DNA of 64,000 bases from Salmonella enterica subsp. enterica serovar Typhimurium str. LT2 (GCF_000006945.2 NC_003197.2:1922001-1986000), one strand, 5' to 3'. Counted from the first letter of the stretch, positions 9,744-18,937 are shown. Numbers and translations: made by a program. Notes: generated by a model from the letters alone, not told the origin.

Positions 9744-9853
9744 CCTCAACTATGTTTTTCGAATTTTATTTCGAATCATAATATAGCTAAGGCTATATTT
9801 TCTATTGACCAATTGTTATTTAATTTAACGTTTTATTGATGAATAAATCTAAA

Positions 9854-9868
9854 TGAAAATCGTTTTCA
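9854..9868. promoter_or_regulatory. Palindromic Fur/MntR-like site before mntP
   Basis: A perfect inverted repeat, TGAAAA-TCG-TTTTCA, lies about 80 bp before the mntP riboswitch. Its A/T-rich arms resemble a Fur box. E. coli mntP is controlled by MntR and Fur, so a metal-regulator operator is expected here, but which protein binds cannot be told from sequence alone. Confidence 0.35.
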
Positions 9869-9935
9869 ATTGAAAGACAAATAATATTTTATCGCTGTTG
9901 TTTTATATTCTAAAAATATGTTAATGTTGCGCCGT

Positions 9936-10130
9936 CAATTGGGGAGTAGCCGATTTCCAGACTCCGGAAATGTACGTGTCAACATACTCGTTGCAAAACG
10001 TGGCGCGTACGGACCAGCCGCCGCTGGTCAGGCGAGACCATAGGCGCATCAACTGCTGTGTATTTCGTCACAGAATGGCGACATGCATGTTTGCTGGGGG
10101 CAGTGATGTGTTTAATGGATACCCCGGTCA
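9936..10130 (+). ncRNA. yybP-ykoY manganese riboswitch, mntP leader
   Basis: The leader of mntP begins with the hallmark GGGGAGUAGCC element of the yybP-ykoY class at about 9941. This is followed by paired segments (CCGCUGGUC/GGCGAGACC region) and a second helix with a GGGGGCAG-type stretch before the coding start. In E. coli this RNA binds Mn2+ and raises translation of MntP. The boundaries are approximate: 5' end near 9936, 3' limit set just before the mntP start. An open frame from 9970 covers this RNA but begins inside the riboswitch and is not a credible protein extension. Confidence 0.85.
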
Positions 10131-10140
10131 GGACGTTGTC

Positions 10141-10707
10141 ATGCACTTTACTGCTACTGTTCTTCTCGCTTTCGGCATGTCGATGGATGCTTTCGCGGCA
10201 TCAATTGGCAAAGGCGCCACCCTACATAAACCCAAATTCTCAGAAGCGTTGCGTACCGGTCTTATCTTTGGCGCGGTTGAAACGCTAACCCCGTTGATCG
10301 GCTGGGGGCTGGGGATATTGGCGAGTAAATTCGTTCTGGAATGGAACCACTGGATAGCCTTTGTTCTGCTGATCTTTCTGGGCGGACGCATGATCATCGA
10401 AGGTATCCGCGGCGGTAGTGATGAAGATGAAACACCGTTACGTCGTCACAGCTTTTGGCTATTAGTCACGACGGCTATCGCGACCAGCCTCGATGCGATG
10501 GCGGTTGGCGTCGGTCTGGCGTTTTTGCAGGTAAACATCATCGCTACCGCATTAGCTATCGGTTGCGCCACGCTTATCATGTCCACCCTAGGGATGATGA
10601 TCGGTCGCTTTATCGGCCCAATGCTGGGTAAGCGTGCTGAAATTCTCGGCGGGGTCGTACTGATAGGAATTGGCGTCCAGATCCTCTGGACGCATTTTCA
10701 CGGTTAA
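10141..10707 (+). CDS. mntP: Manganese efflux pump MntP
   Basis: Inner-membrane exporter that lowers cytoplasmic Mn2+, 188 residues with six predicted helices arranged as two DUF204 repeats. The repeats show as [15 protein letters not shown] near the N-terminus and [15 protein letters not shown] in the middle; the acidic residues in these helices are needed for transport in the E. coli protein. The start at 10141 (MHFTATVLL) was chosen because it gives the E. coli length and follows the riboswitch; the longer open frame reads through structured leader RNA. Its stop codon overlaps that of the convergent rlmA on a shared TTAA. Confidence 0.95.
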
Positions 10708-11513
10708 CGGTTACGCTGCCAGAGATGAAGGTTGAAATCCGTCTGGCAGCTAAGTCCGGCGCTGGCAGCCAGTTGTTCCCACACGTCTGGCCTGGCGCGC
10801 CAGGCAAATGGCGTCATTTGCAACAGTGCTACAGCCGCTTCGGCGGTGAGCTGCATGTGATAAGCAAGGCGGGTACTCTGCTGCAATGTGAATCCGTCGA
10901 GCTGCTCGGTATACGGCGCATGTAAACGCACCTCATCATAAATGAGCCCTTTTAGTTCCATCAGATGATGCGGCCCTGGCGTGGCGGTAACGACCCAACC
11001 ACCAGGTTTCACCACACGCGCCAATTCCTGCGCCTTACACGGGGCGTAGATTCTGATCACCGCATCCATTGACGCATCGGCAAAGGGCAGTCGATGGCTT
11101 GACGCCACACAAAACTTCACCTGCGAATAGCGTTTCGCCGCCGCTTTGATCGCCGTTTTAGCAACGTCCAGTCCAAACGTGGTGACTCCCGGCAACGCCT
11201 CGGCAAAAGCATGAGTGTAATACCCCTCGCCGCAGCCGATATCCAGAATCGCCGTGGCCGACTGATCCAGCCGCTCGCGCAACAGGTTAATCACGGCATC
11301 GCGCAGCGGCTGATAATGGCCTGCATCAAGAAACGCTCTCCTCGCCTGCATCATTTCGGCGCTGTCGCCCGGATCGCGCGAACGTTTATGCTGTACCGGC
11401 AGCAGATTGATGTAACCCTCTTTCGCCACATCAAACTGATGGCGCTGTGGACATATAACGCTGTTATTAATCTGCGTAAGCGGCTGATGGCAAAGCGGAC
11501 AGGTAAACGACAT
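10704..11513 (-). CDS. rlmA: 23S rRNA (guanine-745-N1)-methyltransferase
   Basis: SAM-dependent enzyme that methylates G745 of 23S rRNA. The 269-residue product has an N-terminal zinc finger (CPLC ... CPQRH) and the class I methyltransferase motif [14 protein letters not shown], with [15 protein letters not shown] downstream. An upstream in-frame start at 11546 exists; I chose ATG 11513 because it gives the [10 protein letters not shown] start of the family and leaves a complete zinc finger. It converges on mntP and the two stops share four bases. Upstream lies pbp3SAL in the same orientation, 66 bp away. Confidence 0.95.
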
Positions 11514-11578
11514 GACAACTCCGGACTGGGGCGCTAAAGGGCGCAAGTGTAACGCGAATTGCGCCCCGGGAAAATCCT

Positions 11579-13324
11579 TTACGAACCCGGAACCGCAACG
11601 TGGCTGCCATGCATCACCAGAAGGTGATCTGAATCGGCTGGCATACCGTCTGGCTCAACATTTTCCAGCCGCAGCACATCGCCCATGATCTGGCTGAATA
11701 CGGGCGCAGATACCGCACCGCCATAATAAGCCCCATTTTGCGGATTATTAATCACCACCACCAGCGCAAATCTGGGGTTACTTGCCGGCGCGACGCCTGC
11801 GGTATATGCCACATACTTATCGACGTATTTACCATCATCGCCAATTTTTTTCGCCGTCCCGGTTTTGACCGCAATACGGTAGTCTCTTACTGCGGCTTTT
11901 GTTCCGCCGCCGCCAGGCAACGCGACGCTCTCCATCATATGTTCCACCTCGTGCACCAGTTCTTCCGGCATTACCCGCGTGCCGATCACGGGCGGATCAA
12001 CTTTGGTGATCGATAACGGACGGTAGATACCAAAGCTGCCAATCGTGGCATAAACATGCGCCAGTTGCAGCGGCGTCACCATTAATCCATAGCCAAAAGC
12101 AAAGGTAGCGCGATCTAAATCACTCCAGTAACGGCGTTTCGGTAATAACCCGCTGCTCTCTCCGGTGAGACCCAGTCCGGTAGGCACGCCGAAACCAAAG
12201 CTTTTATAAGTATCCATTAATTTCTGCACCGGCATCGCCAGAGAAAGGTGAGAAACGCCGGTATCGCTGGATTTTTGCAAAATGCCGGTTAATGTCAGTT
12301 CCGGATAGTAACCGACGTCGCGGATACGGTGTCCATCGAGAGTAAAAGGATGGGTATCGATAACGCTGTCCGGCTGCACGATGCCCTGCTGTAACGCAGT
12401 CATAATGACCAATGGCTTCACAGTAGAACCGGGTTCGAAGGTGTCGCTAATCGCGCGGTTACGAAAATCGTCCAACTGCGCGCCTTCACGGTTGTTCGGG
12501 TTGAAATCCGGGTAGCTCGCCATCGAGAGAATTTCACCCGTTGGGATGTTAATCAATACGGCAGCGCCGGATTCCGCTTTGTTCCAGATGACGGCGTTAT
12601 CCAGCGCATCTTCGGTAACCGTTTGCAGACGTTCATCAATGCTAAGCTGAAGTTCATGAGCAGGAACCGGATTCACTTCCGTAATGTTCTCAATAACGTG
12701 ACCAAATTTATCTTTACGCACCAATCGGGAGCCCGGTTTTCCCGTCAGTTGCGCGTTAAAGCTCTTTTCAATACCTTCTATTCCCTGCCCGTCGATATTG
12801 GTAAAGCCGATCAAATTGGCCGCTACGTGTCCGGCAGGGTAAAAACGGCGCGACTCTTCCCGCAGGTTAATACCCGGTAGATTCAGTTTATCTATCCATT
12901 CGGCTTGCTGGGGTGAAACCTGGCGCGCAAGGTAGATAAAACGGCCTGCCGGGTTACTGTTTACCCGTTCCGCAAGCGTACTGAGAGACAGATGCAGGGC
13001 GCTGGCCAGCGCCTGCCAGCGCTCATTGTAGCCAACGCCGCCTTTGCTTATGATAGTCTTCGGATCGGCCCAGACAGCATTAACCGGAACGCTCACCGCT
13101 AAGGGTCGCCCTTCTCTGTCGGTGATCATGCCGCGTGGAGAGGCCGTGGTCACTTCACGAAGCGAGCGCATATCTTCTTGTTTCACCAGTTTCGACGGCG
13201 TAACAATTTGCAGCCATGCCACCCGCCCTAACAACAATGCCATACTGAGCAGAATGGCAGTGCAAAGTAGTGCAAAACGTATGGGCGTAAAATTACGGGT
13301 ATCGCCGTCGCTTTTCTTTTTCAC
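11579..13324 (-). CDS. pbp3SAL: Class B penicillin-binding protein PBP3SAL (FtsI paralog)
   Basis: Second FtsI-like septal peptidoglycan transpeptidase of Salmonella, reported to support division inside acidic host vacuoles; absent from E. coli K-12. The 581 residues have a short cytoplasmic tail, one membrane segment (about 16-41), the PBP dimerisation domain, and a transpeptidase domain. Nucleophile Ser300 lies in PGSTVK and the third motif is KTGT at 487-490. The usual second motif SxN reads SSD at 352-354, confirmed at codon level (GAT). The gene sits alone between rlmA and cspC, where E. coli has no counterpart. E. coli FtsI is 588 residues, so this is full length. The specialised role is from the literature, not visible here. 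Confidence 0.92.
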   Translation of the reverse strand: MKKKSDGDTRNFTPIRFALLCTAILLSMALLLGRVAWLQIVTPSKLVKQEDMRSLREVTTASPRGMITDREGRPLAVSVPVNAVWADPKTIISKGGVGYNERWQALASALHLSLSTLAERVNSNPAGRFIYLARQVSPQQAEWIDKLNLPGINLREESRRFYPAGHVAANLIGFTNIDGQGIEGIEKSFNAQLTGKPGSRLVRKDKFGHVIENITEVNPVPAHELQLSIDERLQTVTEDALDNAVIWNKAESGAAVLINIPTGEILSMASYPDFNPNNREGAQLDDFRNRAISDTFEPGSTVKPLVIMTALQQGIVQPDSVIDTHPFTLDGHRIRDVGYYPELTLTGILQKSSDTGVSHLSLAMPVQKLMDTYKSFGFGVPTGLGLTGESSGLLPKRRYWSDLDRATFAFGYGLMVTPLQLAHVYATIGSFGIYRPLSITKVDPPVIGTRVMPEELVHEVEHMMESVALPGGGGTKAAVRDYRIAVKTGTAKKIGDDGKYVDKYVAYTAGVAPASNPRFALVVVINNPQNGAYYGGAVSAPVFSQIMGDVLRLENVEPDGMPADSDHLLVMHGSHVAVPGS

Positions 13325-13470
13325 CTGATCTCCAGCCGAATCATTTTTCAGGTGATTGATTTAACGGGAAACGGCCGGAAAAACCAGAAAAAACAATGCT
13401 AATAACATCGCGCCTTTGCAACAAATCGCTAACGAGAGCGCATCCAGACACATTTTGAAGGATATTGAAT

Positions 13471-13499
13471 TAAAAAGCCCCGCTTTTAGCGAGGCTTTA
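13471..13499 (-). terminator. Terminator after cspC
   Basis: Hairpin AAGCCCCGCT ... AGCGAGGCTT. On the minus strand it is followed by a T-run, 45 bp beyond the cspC stop codon. One G-T/mismatch is tolerated in the stem. It is positioned to end the yobF-cspC transcript. Confidence 0.75.
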
Positions 13500-13543
13500 T
13501 ATCTGAGGCTGACGCGACAAACGCATCAAATCAGTGGTGTCGA

Positions 13544-13753
13544 TCAGATAGCTGTTACGTTAACAGCAGCCGGACCTTTCTGGCCGTCCTGAATTTCGAA
13601 CTCAACGTTCTGGCCTTCAGCCAGAGTTTTGAAACCATTGCCCTGGATAGCGGAGAAGTGTACGAACACATCTTTGCTGCCGTCAGCCGGAGTAATGAAG
13701 CCAAAACCTTTGGATTCGTTGAACCACTTAACTTGACCTTTAATCTTTGCCAT
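13544..13753 (-). CDS. cspC: Cold-shock-family RNA chaperone CspC
   Basis: A 69-residue single cold-shock domain protein that binds single-stranded RNA and affects mRNA stability, including rpoS-regulon and virulence transcripts in Salmonella. RNP-1 (KGFGFITP) and RNP-2 (VFVHFSAI) are both intact. The frame is open a little upstream from a TTG; I chose ATG 13753 because AAGGA precedes it and [11 protein letters not shown] is the universal start. It directly follows yobF on the same strand with 12 bp between them, so the two are cotranscribed. Confidence 0.97.
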
Positions 13754-13765
13754 TTGCAAAATTCC

Positions 13766-13909
13766 TTAGAGTGTTTTCTTTGCCCGTAGGCATAACATAG
13801 ATAAAACTGAGACATTACTGCTTGAGGCACTAATATAAGGTTCGGCAGAGAAGCGGTATTCAACGTCAACGTGTTTACTCAGGACTTCTTTACTGAAAAT
13901 GCCACACAT
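13766..13909 (-). CDS. yobF: Small heat-shock/stress protein YobF
   Basis: A 47-residue protein starting MCGIFSKEVLSKHVDVEYRF and ending LCLRAKKTL, recognisable as YobF, a DUF2527 small protein that accumulates under heat shock and other stresses in E. coli. It is too short for ordinary gene-length cut-offs. The ATG is at 13909 and the stop at 13766, just before the cspC ribosome-binding site; yobF-cspC is an operon in enterobacteria. Residues CSN near the middle of the E. coli protein are SSN here. The molecular function is unknown. Confidence 0.88.
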   Translation of the reverse strand: MCGIFSKEVLSKHVDVEYRFSAEPYISASSSNVSVLSMLCLRAKKTL

Positions 13910-14557
13910 AAACAGAACTGTACCTCGTTTAACCCAAAGCCTGTTATCACATACAACGTTAATTATGGCAAGCCATTTTTAAACGTGTCTCGATCCGTCG
14001 CACAAATTACGAGAACCTTCACAAATTGACAGCACGTTTATGCAACAAAATTGCGAAAGATATATCCTCACGCGCTGACGGACTCCTGACAACGTCACTG
14101 CTGAAAAGCCATTTTTCTACCATAGCTCAATAACTTCGCTTCTTCCAGTGCATCAAATCACATTTAAAAGCTGTATTTTTCATATCACTTTTTATGCTGA
14201 GTTATGCATAAATTGTCACAATGATAAAAAACACCTTTTAATCAAAATAATAGAAAAGAAAAGCGATTTTCGGCACCGCTTTTTGTGATGTTCTGCGTCT
14301 TTACAGAATGCCTTAAAATAATGAACAAACAATGACAATCCATAAAGAGAGAGAAACGTTTCGCTTTTAATAGAGAATGAGCGGTATCACAAAAATGCCA
14401 TATGTCCATTTGTTATACATATAAAACTATGTTGCATATAAAGCCATATATTATGTAAGGTGTTGATGCTGTAGTATCAGTTGCAAACGGCAACGCGGAG
14501 AGATCCGACGGGGAAATGGGGCGTATGGCACTGGCGCCATTTGCGCCCCGGTAAGCA
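13910..14557. other. Long AT-rich gap between yobF and yebO
   Basis: About 650 bp without a convincing gene. 13910-14080 is presumably the promoter and long leader of yobF-cspC. 14130-14480 is AT-rich (more than 65% A+T by eye) with no ORF of note. At 14513-14552 a GC-rich segment with ATGGGGCG ... CGCCCCGGT arms could be the end signal of yebO, which reads leftward. I see no clear small-RNA signature, though a leader or sRNA cannot be excluded. Confidence 0.4.
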
Positions 14558-14845
14558 TTATCGTTCTGCAACCAGACGAATGATGTCCTCATCCTCTTTT
14601 GGTTCGCTTGCCGCTGTTGCGGGTTCCGCTTCTTTTTCTGGTTCGTTTGCTTCGCAAAGGCGACGTAACAACGCGTTTTGCCGCTTCTGTTGATCCAATA
14701 ACGCTTCGAGCAATTCTATCTGCTCGTTGGCACGGGAGCTTGCCCGGTTGACAAAGAACCAGAGCGCCAGCCCCACCACCAGAACCACCATTGATACTAT
14801 TAAAGATGCAAGAGAAAACGCACCAGAGTTTAAAACGTCGTTCAT
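14558..14845 (-). CDS. yebO: Single-pass membrane protein YebO
   Basis: A 95-residue protein of unknown function with one N-terminal membrane helix (SLASLIVSMVVLVVGLALWF, about residues 11-30). A charged coiled-coil-like stretch (about 35-65) and an acidic tail rich in Glu, Ala and Pro follow. It is an ortholog of E. coli YebO in the same position, next to mgrB. The ATG start and length agree with E. coli. In E. coli yebO can be cotranscribed with mgrB, which lies 70 bp upstream on the same strand here. Confidence 0.88.
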   Translation of the reverse strand: MNDVLNSGAFSLASLIVSMVVLVVGLALWFFVNRASSRANEQIELLEALLDQQKRQNALLRRLCEANEPEKEAEPATAASEPKEDEDIIRLVAER

Positions 14846-14915
14846 TTCACCACCTCAATGTAGAGACGTCATTCTACCACTGCTACACGGGAAGGAAATC
14901 TCTGGTGTAAAACGT

Positions 14916-15059
14916 TTACCAGGGAATAAATTTATTGATGGCGCAAATACCGCTGAAAAATTGTACATCCTGATCGCACATGATATTAAACACCTGCGCC
15001 CACAGCAACAGGCATACTACCACCACGATGCCGAGAACGACCCATCGAAATTTTTTCAC
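14916..15059 (-). CDS. mgrB: PhoQ kinase inhibitor MgrB
   Basis: A 47-residue inner-membrane protein that binds the sensor kinase PhoQ and damps its activity, giving negative feedback in the PhoPQ system. Visible features: a short basic N-terminus (KKFRW), one membrane helix (about residues 6-24), and a periplasmic part with two cysteines (MCDQDVQ ... SGICAIN) that respond to DsbA/DsbB in E. coli, ending in FIPW. The start codon is GTG at 15059. It is too short for normal ORF cut-offs. A PhoP-box-like site lies about 50 bp upstream. The gene looks intact. Confidence 0.95.
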
Positions 15060-15108
15060 TCCACTCTCCGATCTTACATCTTATGTCGCTAAATTATCAT
15101 GAGTTACT

Positions 15109-15125
15109 TAAACCAGGAGTAACTG
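15109..15125 (-). promoter_or_regulatory. PhoP box upstream of mgrB
   Basis: On the minus strand the site reads CAGTTA-CTCCT-GGTTTA, two hexamers in direct repeat separated by five bases, close to the (T/G)GTTTA-N5-(T/G)GTTTA consensus. A TGATAAT-like -10 element follows about ten bases later, the geometry of a class where PhoP replaces the -35 contact. mgrB is a known PhoP target. Confidence 0.75.
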
Positions 15126-15216
15126 TAGCGGCATTATATGTTTTTAGGAATGATTCACTTGTTTCAATCAATGTACACGCTACTCTTATTCTAACTAAAA
15201 AAGAAAAGAGGTAGTA

Positions 15217-15456
15217 ATGCGTTTGATCATTCGCGCAATTGTATTGTTTGCCCTGGTGTGGATAGGCCTGCTGATGAGCGGCTATGGCATCCTGGTGGGA
15301 AGTAAAGTGAACGCTGCGGGGCTGGGTTTACAGTGCCATTACCTGACCGCACGCGGCACCAGCACGGCGCAATATCTCCATACCAACAGCGGCATTATTG
15401 GCTTTTCCGACTGTCCCATTTTCAGAAAAATCGCCACCGTGGTGGATAATGGCTAA
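15217..15456 (+). CDS. yobH: Small exported/membrane protein YobH
   Basis: A 79-residue protein of unknown function, ortholog of E. coli YobH. An N-terminal hydrophobic segment (about residues 4-27, containing FALVWIGLLMSGYGILVG) is either a signal anchor or a signal peptide. The rest has two cysteines (LQCHYL and SDCPIF) that could form a periplasmic disulfide. The gene is transcribed away from mgrB, sharing a 157-bp divergent region with it. It is followed by a terminator at 15608-15645. Confidence 0.88.
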   Translation: MRLIIRAIVLFALVWIGLLMSGYGILVGSKVNAAGLGLQCHYLTARGTSTAQYLHTNSGIIGFSDCPIFRKIATVVDNG

Positions 15457-15607
15457 GCGGCAATAAATAATTTCACAGTGAAACTATCACCAATAATTCC
15501 CCTATATTGGCTGTTGTTCATAAGTACTGTTAAATAATATTTTAATAACCGTTAAATAAGCCGACAGATATTATCTACTTTTACGATTTCATCCCACCCG
15601 ATGTTAT

Positions 15608-15645
15608 AAAAAAAGCAGCTACATTTTTCGTAGCTGCTTTTTTTT
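15608..15645. terminator. Bidirectional terminator yobH/kdgR
   Basis: A-run, stem AGCAGCTAC, loop ATTTTTC, stem GTAGCTGCT, T-run. The symmetry allows it to stop transcripts from yobH on the plus strand and kdgR on the minus strand. Confidence 0.9.
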
Positions 15646-15667
15646 AACGTCATGCTAATAACGTTGC

Positions 15668-16459
15668 TTAGAAGGGATAATCGTTGTAACCCATTTGTTC
15701 AGAAATTTTACGCGCGGCGGCGTGTAACATAGCCACATATTCCTGTAGGCGTTCTTCTGAAAAACGCAGCGTCGGGAACGAAATGCTTAACCCTGCGATG
15801 ACTACGCCAAAACGGTCAAATACCGGTACGCCGATACAACGTAATCCTTCTTCCTGTTCTTCGTTATCTTCACCGTATCCTTGCGCACGCACTTCATCCA
15901 ACAGCGGCAGCAACGCTTCAGTGCTGGTAATCGTGCGTCCCGTGCTTTGCTTATACTCTACGCCGTCGAGAATCTGCTTAACCTCATCACGGTCGCGCCA
16001 GGCCAGAAGCACTTTACCGATGGCCGTACTGTACAGCGGATTACGACGCCCAATACGTGAGTACATCCGCAGATTGTACATAGAGTCAATTTTATGGATA
16101 TAGACAATGCTGTCTTCATCCAGCGCGCCAAGATGGATAGTTTCTTTTGTCAGACGAGACAGTTCGCGCATCTGAATGTCCGCACTGCGGATGAGATCAA
16201 CATTTTGCAAAGCTCGCGCGCCCAGCTCAAACAGCTTTAGCGTCAGAGAGTATTTTTCAGACTCCCCCTCCTGAGCCACGTAGCCCAGCGTTTTCATGGT
16301 TTGCAAAAAGCGATAAACGGTGCTTTTCGACATCATGACGCGCTGCGATAGCTCGGTAATCCCTATTTCACGCTCTTCACCCAGCGCCTGCAGAATGCCG
16401 AAAACTTTCAGCACAGAAGATACAGAATCAGGCTGCTTATCCAGATCTGCGTTTGCCAT
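15668..16459 (-). CDS. kdgR: IclR-family repressor KdgR
   Basis: Transcriptional repressor of 2-keto-3-deoxygluconate (KDG) uptake and breakdown genes, released by KDG. It has 263 residues: an N-terminal winged helix-turn-helix (GITELSQRVMMSKSTVYRFL, about residues 33-52) and a C-terminal IclR effector-binding domain containing GLRCIGVPVFD. Among its known targets in enterobacteria is eda, which lies 40 kb further along this window. It is divergently transcribed from yebQ with about 175 bp between them. Confidence 0.95.
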   Translation of the reverse strand: MANADLDKQPDSVSSVLKVFGILQALGEEREIGITELSQRVMMSKSTVYRFLQTMKTLGYVAQEGESEKYSLTLKLFELGARALQNVDLIRSADIQMRELSRLTKETIHLGALDEDSIVYIHKIDSMYNLRMYSRIGRRNPLYSTAIGKVLLAWRDRDEVKQILDGVEYKQSTGRTITSTEALLPLLDEVRAQGYGEDNEEQEEGLRCIGVPVFDRFGVVIAGLSISFPTLRFSEERLQEYVAMLHAAARKISEQMGYNDYPF

Positions 16460-16634
16460 TTATCACCTCATTACGAGCGTTTTATAAAATTCAGAACGAG
16501 TTTTTATTATAATTTCACGCCAGGTCGCCCGCAATCCATCTTTGCTTACTTCGTTACAAATCTGCGACATAACAACTCAGTATTAATGCTAACATTATTA
16601 TTCAGCTCATAACTCCCCTTATTACAAAATACTT

Positions 16635-18008
16635 ATGGAAAAAACACGGGCCGATGGCCTGCCCCTCCCGCAGAGATACGGCGCTATCCTGACGATTATT
16701 ATCGGTATTTCGATGGCGGTTCTGGATGGCGCAATCGCTAATGTCGCGCTGCCAACCATTGCGACTGATTTACATGCCTCCCCTGCCAGCTCTATCTGGA
16801 TTGTCAATGCGTACCAAATCGCCATTGTCGTCTCACTGCTTTCCCTGTCTTTTTTAGGCGACATGTTTGGTTATCACCGGATCTATAAATGTGGTTTAGT
16901 GGTATTTCTGCTTTCATCATTGTTTTGCGCGCTTTCAGACTCGCTGCAGATGCTGACGCTGGCGCGCATCGCGCAGGGATTTGGCGGCGCGGCGCTAATG
17001 AGCGTAAACACGGCGCTGATTCGTCTTATCTACCCCCAGCGTCATCTGGGACGAGGCATGGGAATTAACTCTTTTATCGTCGCCGTCTCTTCCGCCGCGG
17101 GTCCGACGATCGCCGCGGCGATTTTATCCATCTCATCATGGAAATGGCTGTTTCTGATTAATGTCCCGTTAGGTATCATCGCGTTAATTCTGGCCATCCG
17201 CTTTTTACCAGCAAACATCGCCCATGACACTAAGCCGCGCTTTGACTTACCGAGCGCGGTAATGAATGCGCTCACATTTGGCCTGCTGATTACCGCATTG
17301 AGCGGATTTGCCCAGGGACAGTCGCTAACGTTGATTGGCGCAGAGCTGCTCGTTCTGGTCGTGGTCGGGTTTTTCTTCGTGCGCCGCCAGCTTTCTTTGC
17401 CCGTCCCTTTGTTACCCATCGACTTGTTACGCATTCCGCTTTTTTCACTCTCGATCGGCACGTCAATTTGCTCGTTCTGCGCGCAAATGTTAGCCATGGT
17501 CTCGCTACCTTTTTATCTGCAAACCGTGCTGGGCCGTAGCGAAGTAGAAACCGGCCTGTTATTGACGCCCTGGCCGCTGGCAACGATGGTGATGGCGCCG
17601 CTGGCGGGATACCTGATAGAACGTCTTCATGCCGGTTTGCTGGGGGCGCTGGGAATGGTGATAATGGCAGCCGGGTTGTTTGCGCTGGTCATGTTGCCTG
17701 CCTCCCCCTCCGATCTGAATATTATCTGGCCAATGATCCTTTGTGGCGCAGGGTTTGGCCTGTTCCAGTCGCCGAATAATCACACCATTATCACTTCCGC
17801 GCCGCGTGAGCGCAGCGGTGGCGCCAGCGGGATGCTGGGCACGGCGCGACTGTTAGGCCAAAGTACTGGCGCCGCGCTGGTAGCGCTGATGTTGAACCAG
17901 TTTGGCGATAGCGGTACGCATCTTTCGCTGCTCGCAGCGGCGATCCTGGCGATTCTCGCGGCGGTAGTGAGCGGTTTACGTATTACGCAACCACGCGTTC
18001 AGGCGTAA
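16635..18008 (+). CDS. yebQ: MFS transporter YebQ (DHA2-like)
   Basis: Inner-membrane major-facilitator protein of 457 residues with about 14 hydrophobic helices, the layout of the drug:H+ antiporter-2 family. Helix A contains AVLDGAIANVALPTIATDL, the motif that marks DHA2 pumps, and LGDMFGYHRIYK gives the loop 2-3 signature. The substrate is unknown; location next to kdgR has led to suggestions of a sugar-acid role, but this is not demonstrated. ATG start at 16635 follows an A-rich region without a strong Shine-Dalgarno. A terminator lies at 18006-18036. Confidence 0.92.
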   Translation: MEKTRADGLPLPQRYGAILTIIIGISMAVLDGAIANVALPTIATDLHASPASSIWIVNAYQIAIVVSLLSLSFLGDMFGYHRIYKCGLVVFLLSSLFCALSDSLQMLTLARIAQGFGGAALMSVNTALIRLIYPQRHLGRGMGINSFIVAVSSAAGPTIAAAILSISSWKWLFLINVPLGIIALILAIRFLPANIAHDTKPRFDLPSAVMNALTFGLLITALSGFAQGQSLTLIGAELLVLVVVGFFFVRRQLSLPVPLLPIDLLRIPLFSLSIGTSICSFCAQMLAMVSLPFYLQTVLGRSEVETGLLLTPWPLATMVMAPLAGYLIERLHAGLLGALGMVIMAAGLFALVMLPASPSDLNIIWPMILCGAGFGLFQSPNNHTIITSAPRERSGGASGMLGTARLLGQSTGAALVALMLNQFGDSGTHLSLLAAAILAILAAVVSGLRITQPRVQA

Positions 18009-18036
18009 AAAAAGCGCGTCATTCGACGCGCTTTTC
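18006..18036 (+). terminator. Terminator after yebQ
   Basis: A-run, AAGCGCGTC, short ATT loop, GACGCGCTT, then T. It overlaps the last base of the yebQ stop region and lies 20 bp before the end of convergent htpX, so it may act in both directions. Confidence 0.85.
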
Positions 18037-18055
18037 ATACTTGCCAGTGGGCTTA

Positions 18056-18937
18056 TTATTTCAGGTACTCGCCGCTACGCAGCGCTTCAATGCGTTTATC
18101 CAGCGGTGGGTGCGTCATAAACAGCTCGCTTAACGATTTCGATTTACCGTTAATACAAAACGCCATCATGCTGGTCGCTTCTTGCGGCTCGTAGCTGGTT
18201 TTCAGGCGCTGCAACGCGGCAATCATTTTTTCACGACCAACCAGCTTCGCCGATCCCGCATCGGCATGAAACTCACGGTAACGGGAGAACCACATGGTGA
18301 TAATGCTTGCCAGAATACCGAAGACCAGTTCCAGCACCGTCGCAACGGCGAAATAGATTAGCGGATTACCGTTACTTCCTTCGCCTTCATCACGGTTGCC
18401 GCCCAGAAAACCTGCAGCAATTTGCGCGATAATGCGCGAAATAAAGATAACGAAGGTGTTAACCACCCCCTGAATCAACGTCATCGTCACCATATCGCCA
18501 TTGGCAATATGGCTGATTTCATGCGCAATGACGGCTTCCGCCTCGTCAGGGCTCATATTTTGCAACAGACCGGTGCTCACAGCGACCAATGAGGCGTCAC
18601 GGCGGGCGCCCGTCGCAAACGCGTTAATGTCCGGCGCATGGTAGATAGCAACCTGCGGCATGGCGATACCGGCCTGGCGCGCTTGCGTTGCTACGGTGTT
18701 CATCAACCAGCGTTCTCTTTCATTGCGAGGCTGTTCAATAACTTCCCCTCCTACGGATTTTAACGCCATCCATTTGGACATCAGCAATGAAATAAAAGAA
18801 CCGCCAAAACCAAACAGCAGCGCCATGATCAGCAAGCCTTGCACGCTGCTCGACTGTATCCCCGTCAGGCTCAGAACCAGCCCGAAAACGACCATCACGG
18901 CCAGGTTCGTCAGCAGGAAGAGCGCGATTCGCATCAT
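18056..18937 (-). CDS. htpX: Membrane zinc metalloprotease HtpX
   Basis: Heat-shock-induced inner-membrane M48 protease that works with FtsH in removing damaged membrane proteins. It has 293 residues: two N-terminal helices (about 4-30 and 35-55), the zinc-binding HEISH at about residues 139-143, two further hydrophobic segments (about 155-180 and 195-215), and the downstream [14 protein letters not shown] motif supplying the third ligand. The promoter region is the 190 bp shared with prc's downstream side. Control by Cpx is known for E. coli; I did not find a clean CpxR box. Confidence 0.96.

Noticed and set aside
9970..10140. N-terminal extension of MntP
   Set aside because: This stretch is the yybP-ykoY riboswitch leader; the protein family starts at 10141.
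13555..13869. 104-codon minus-strand frame over cspC and yobF
   Set aside because: A shadow of two recognised genes in another frame.
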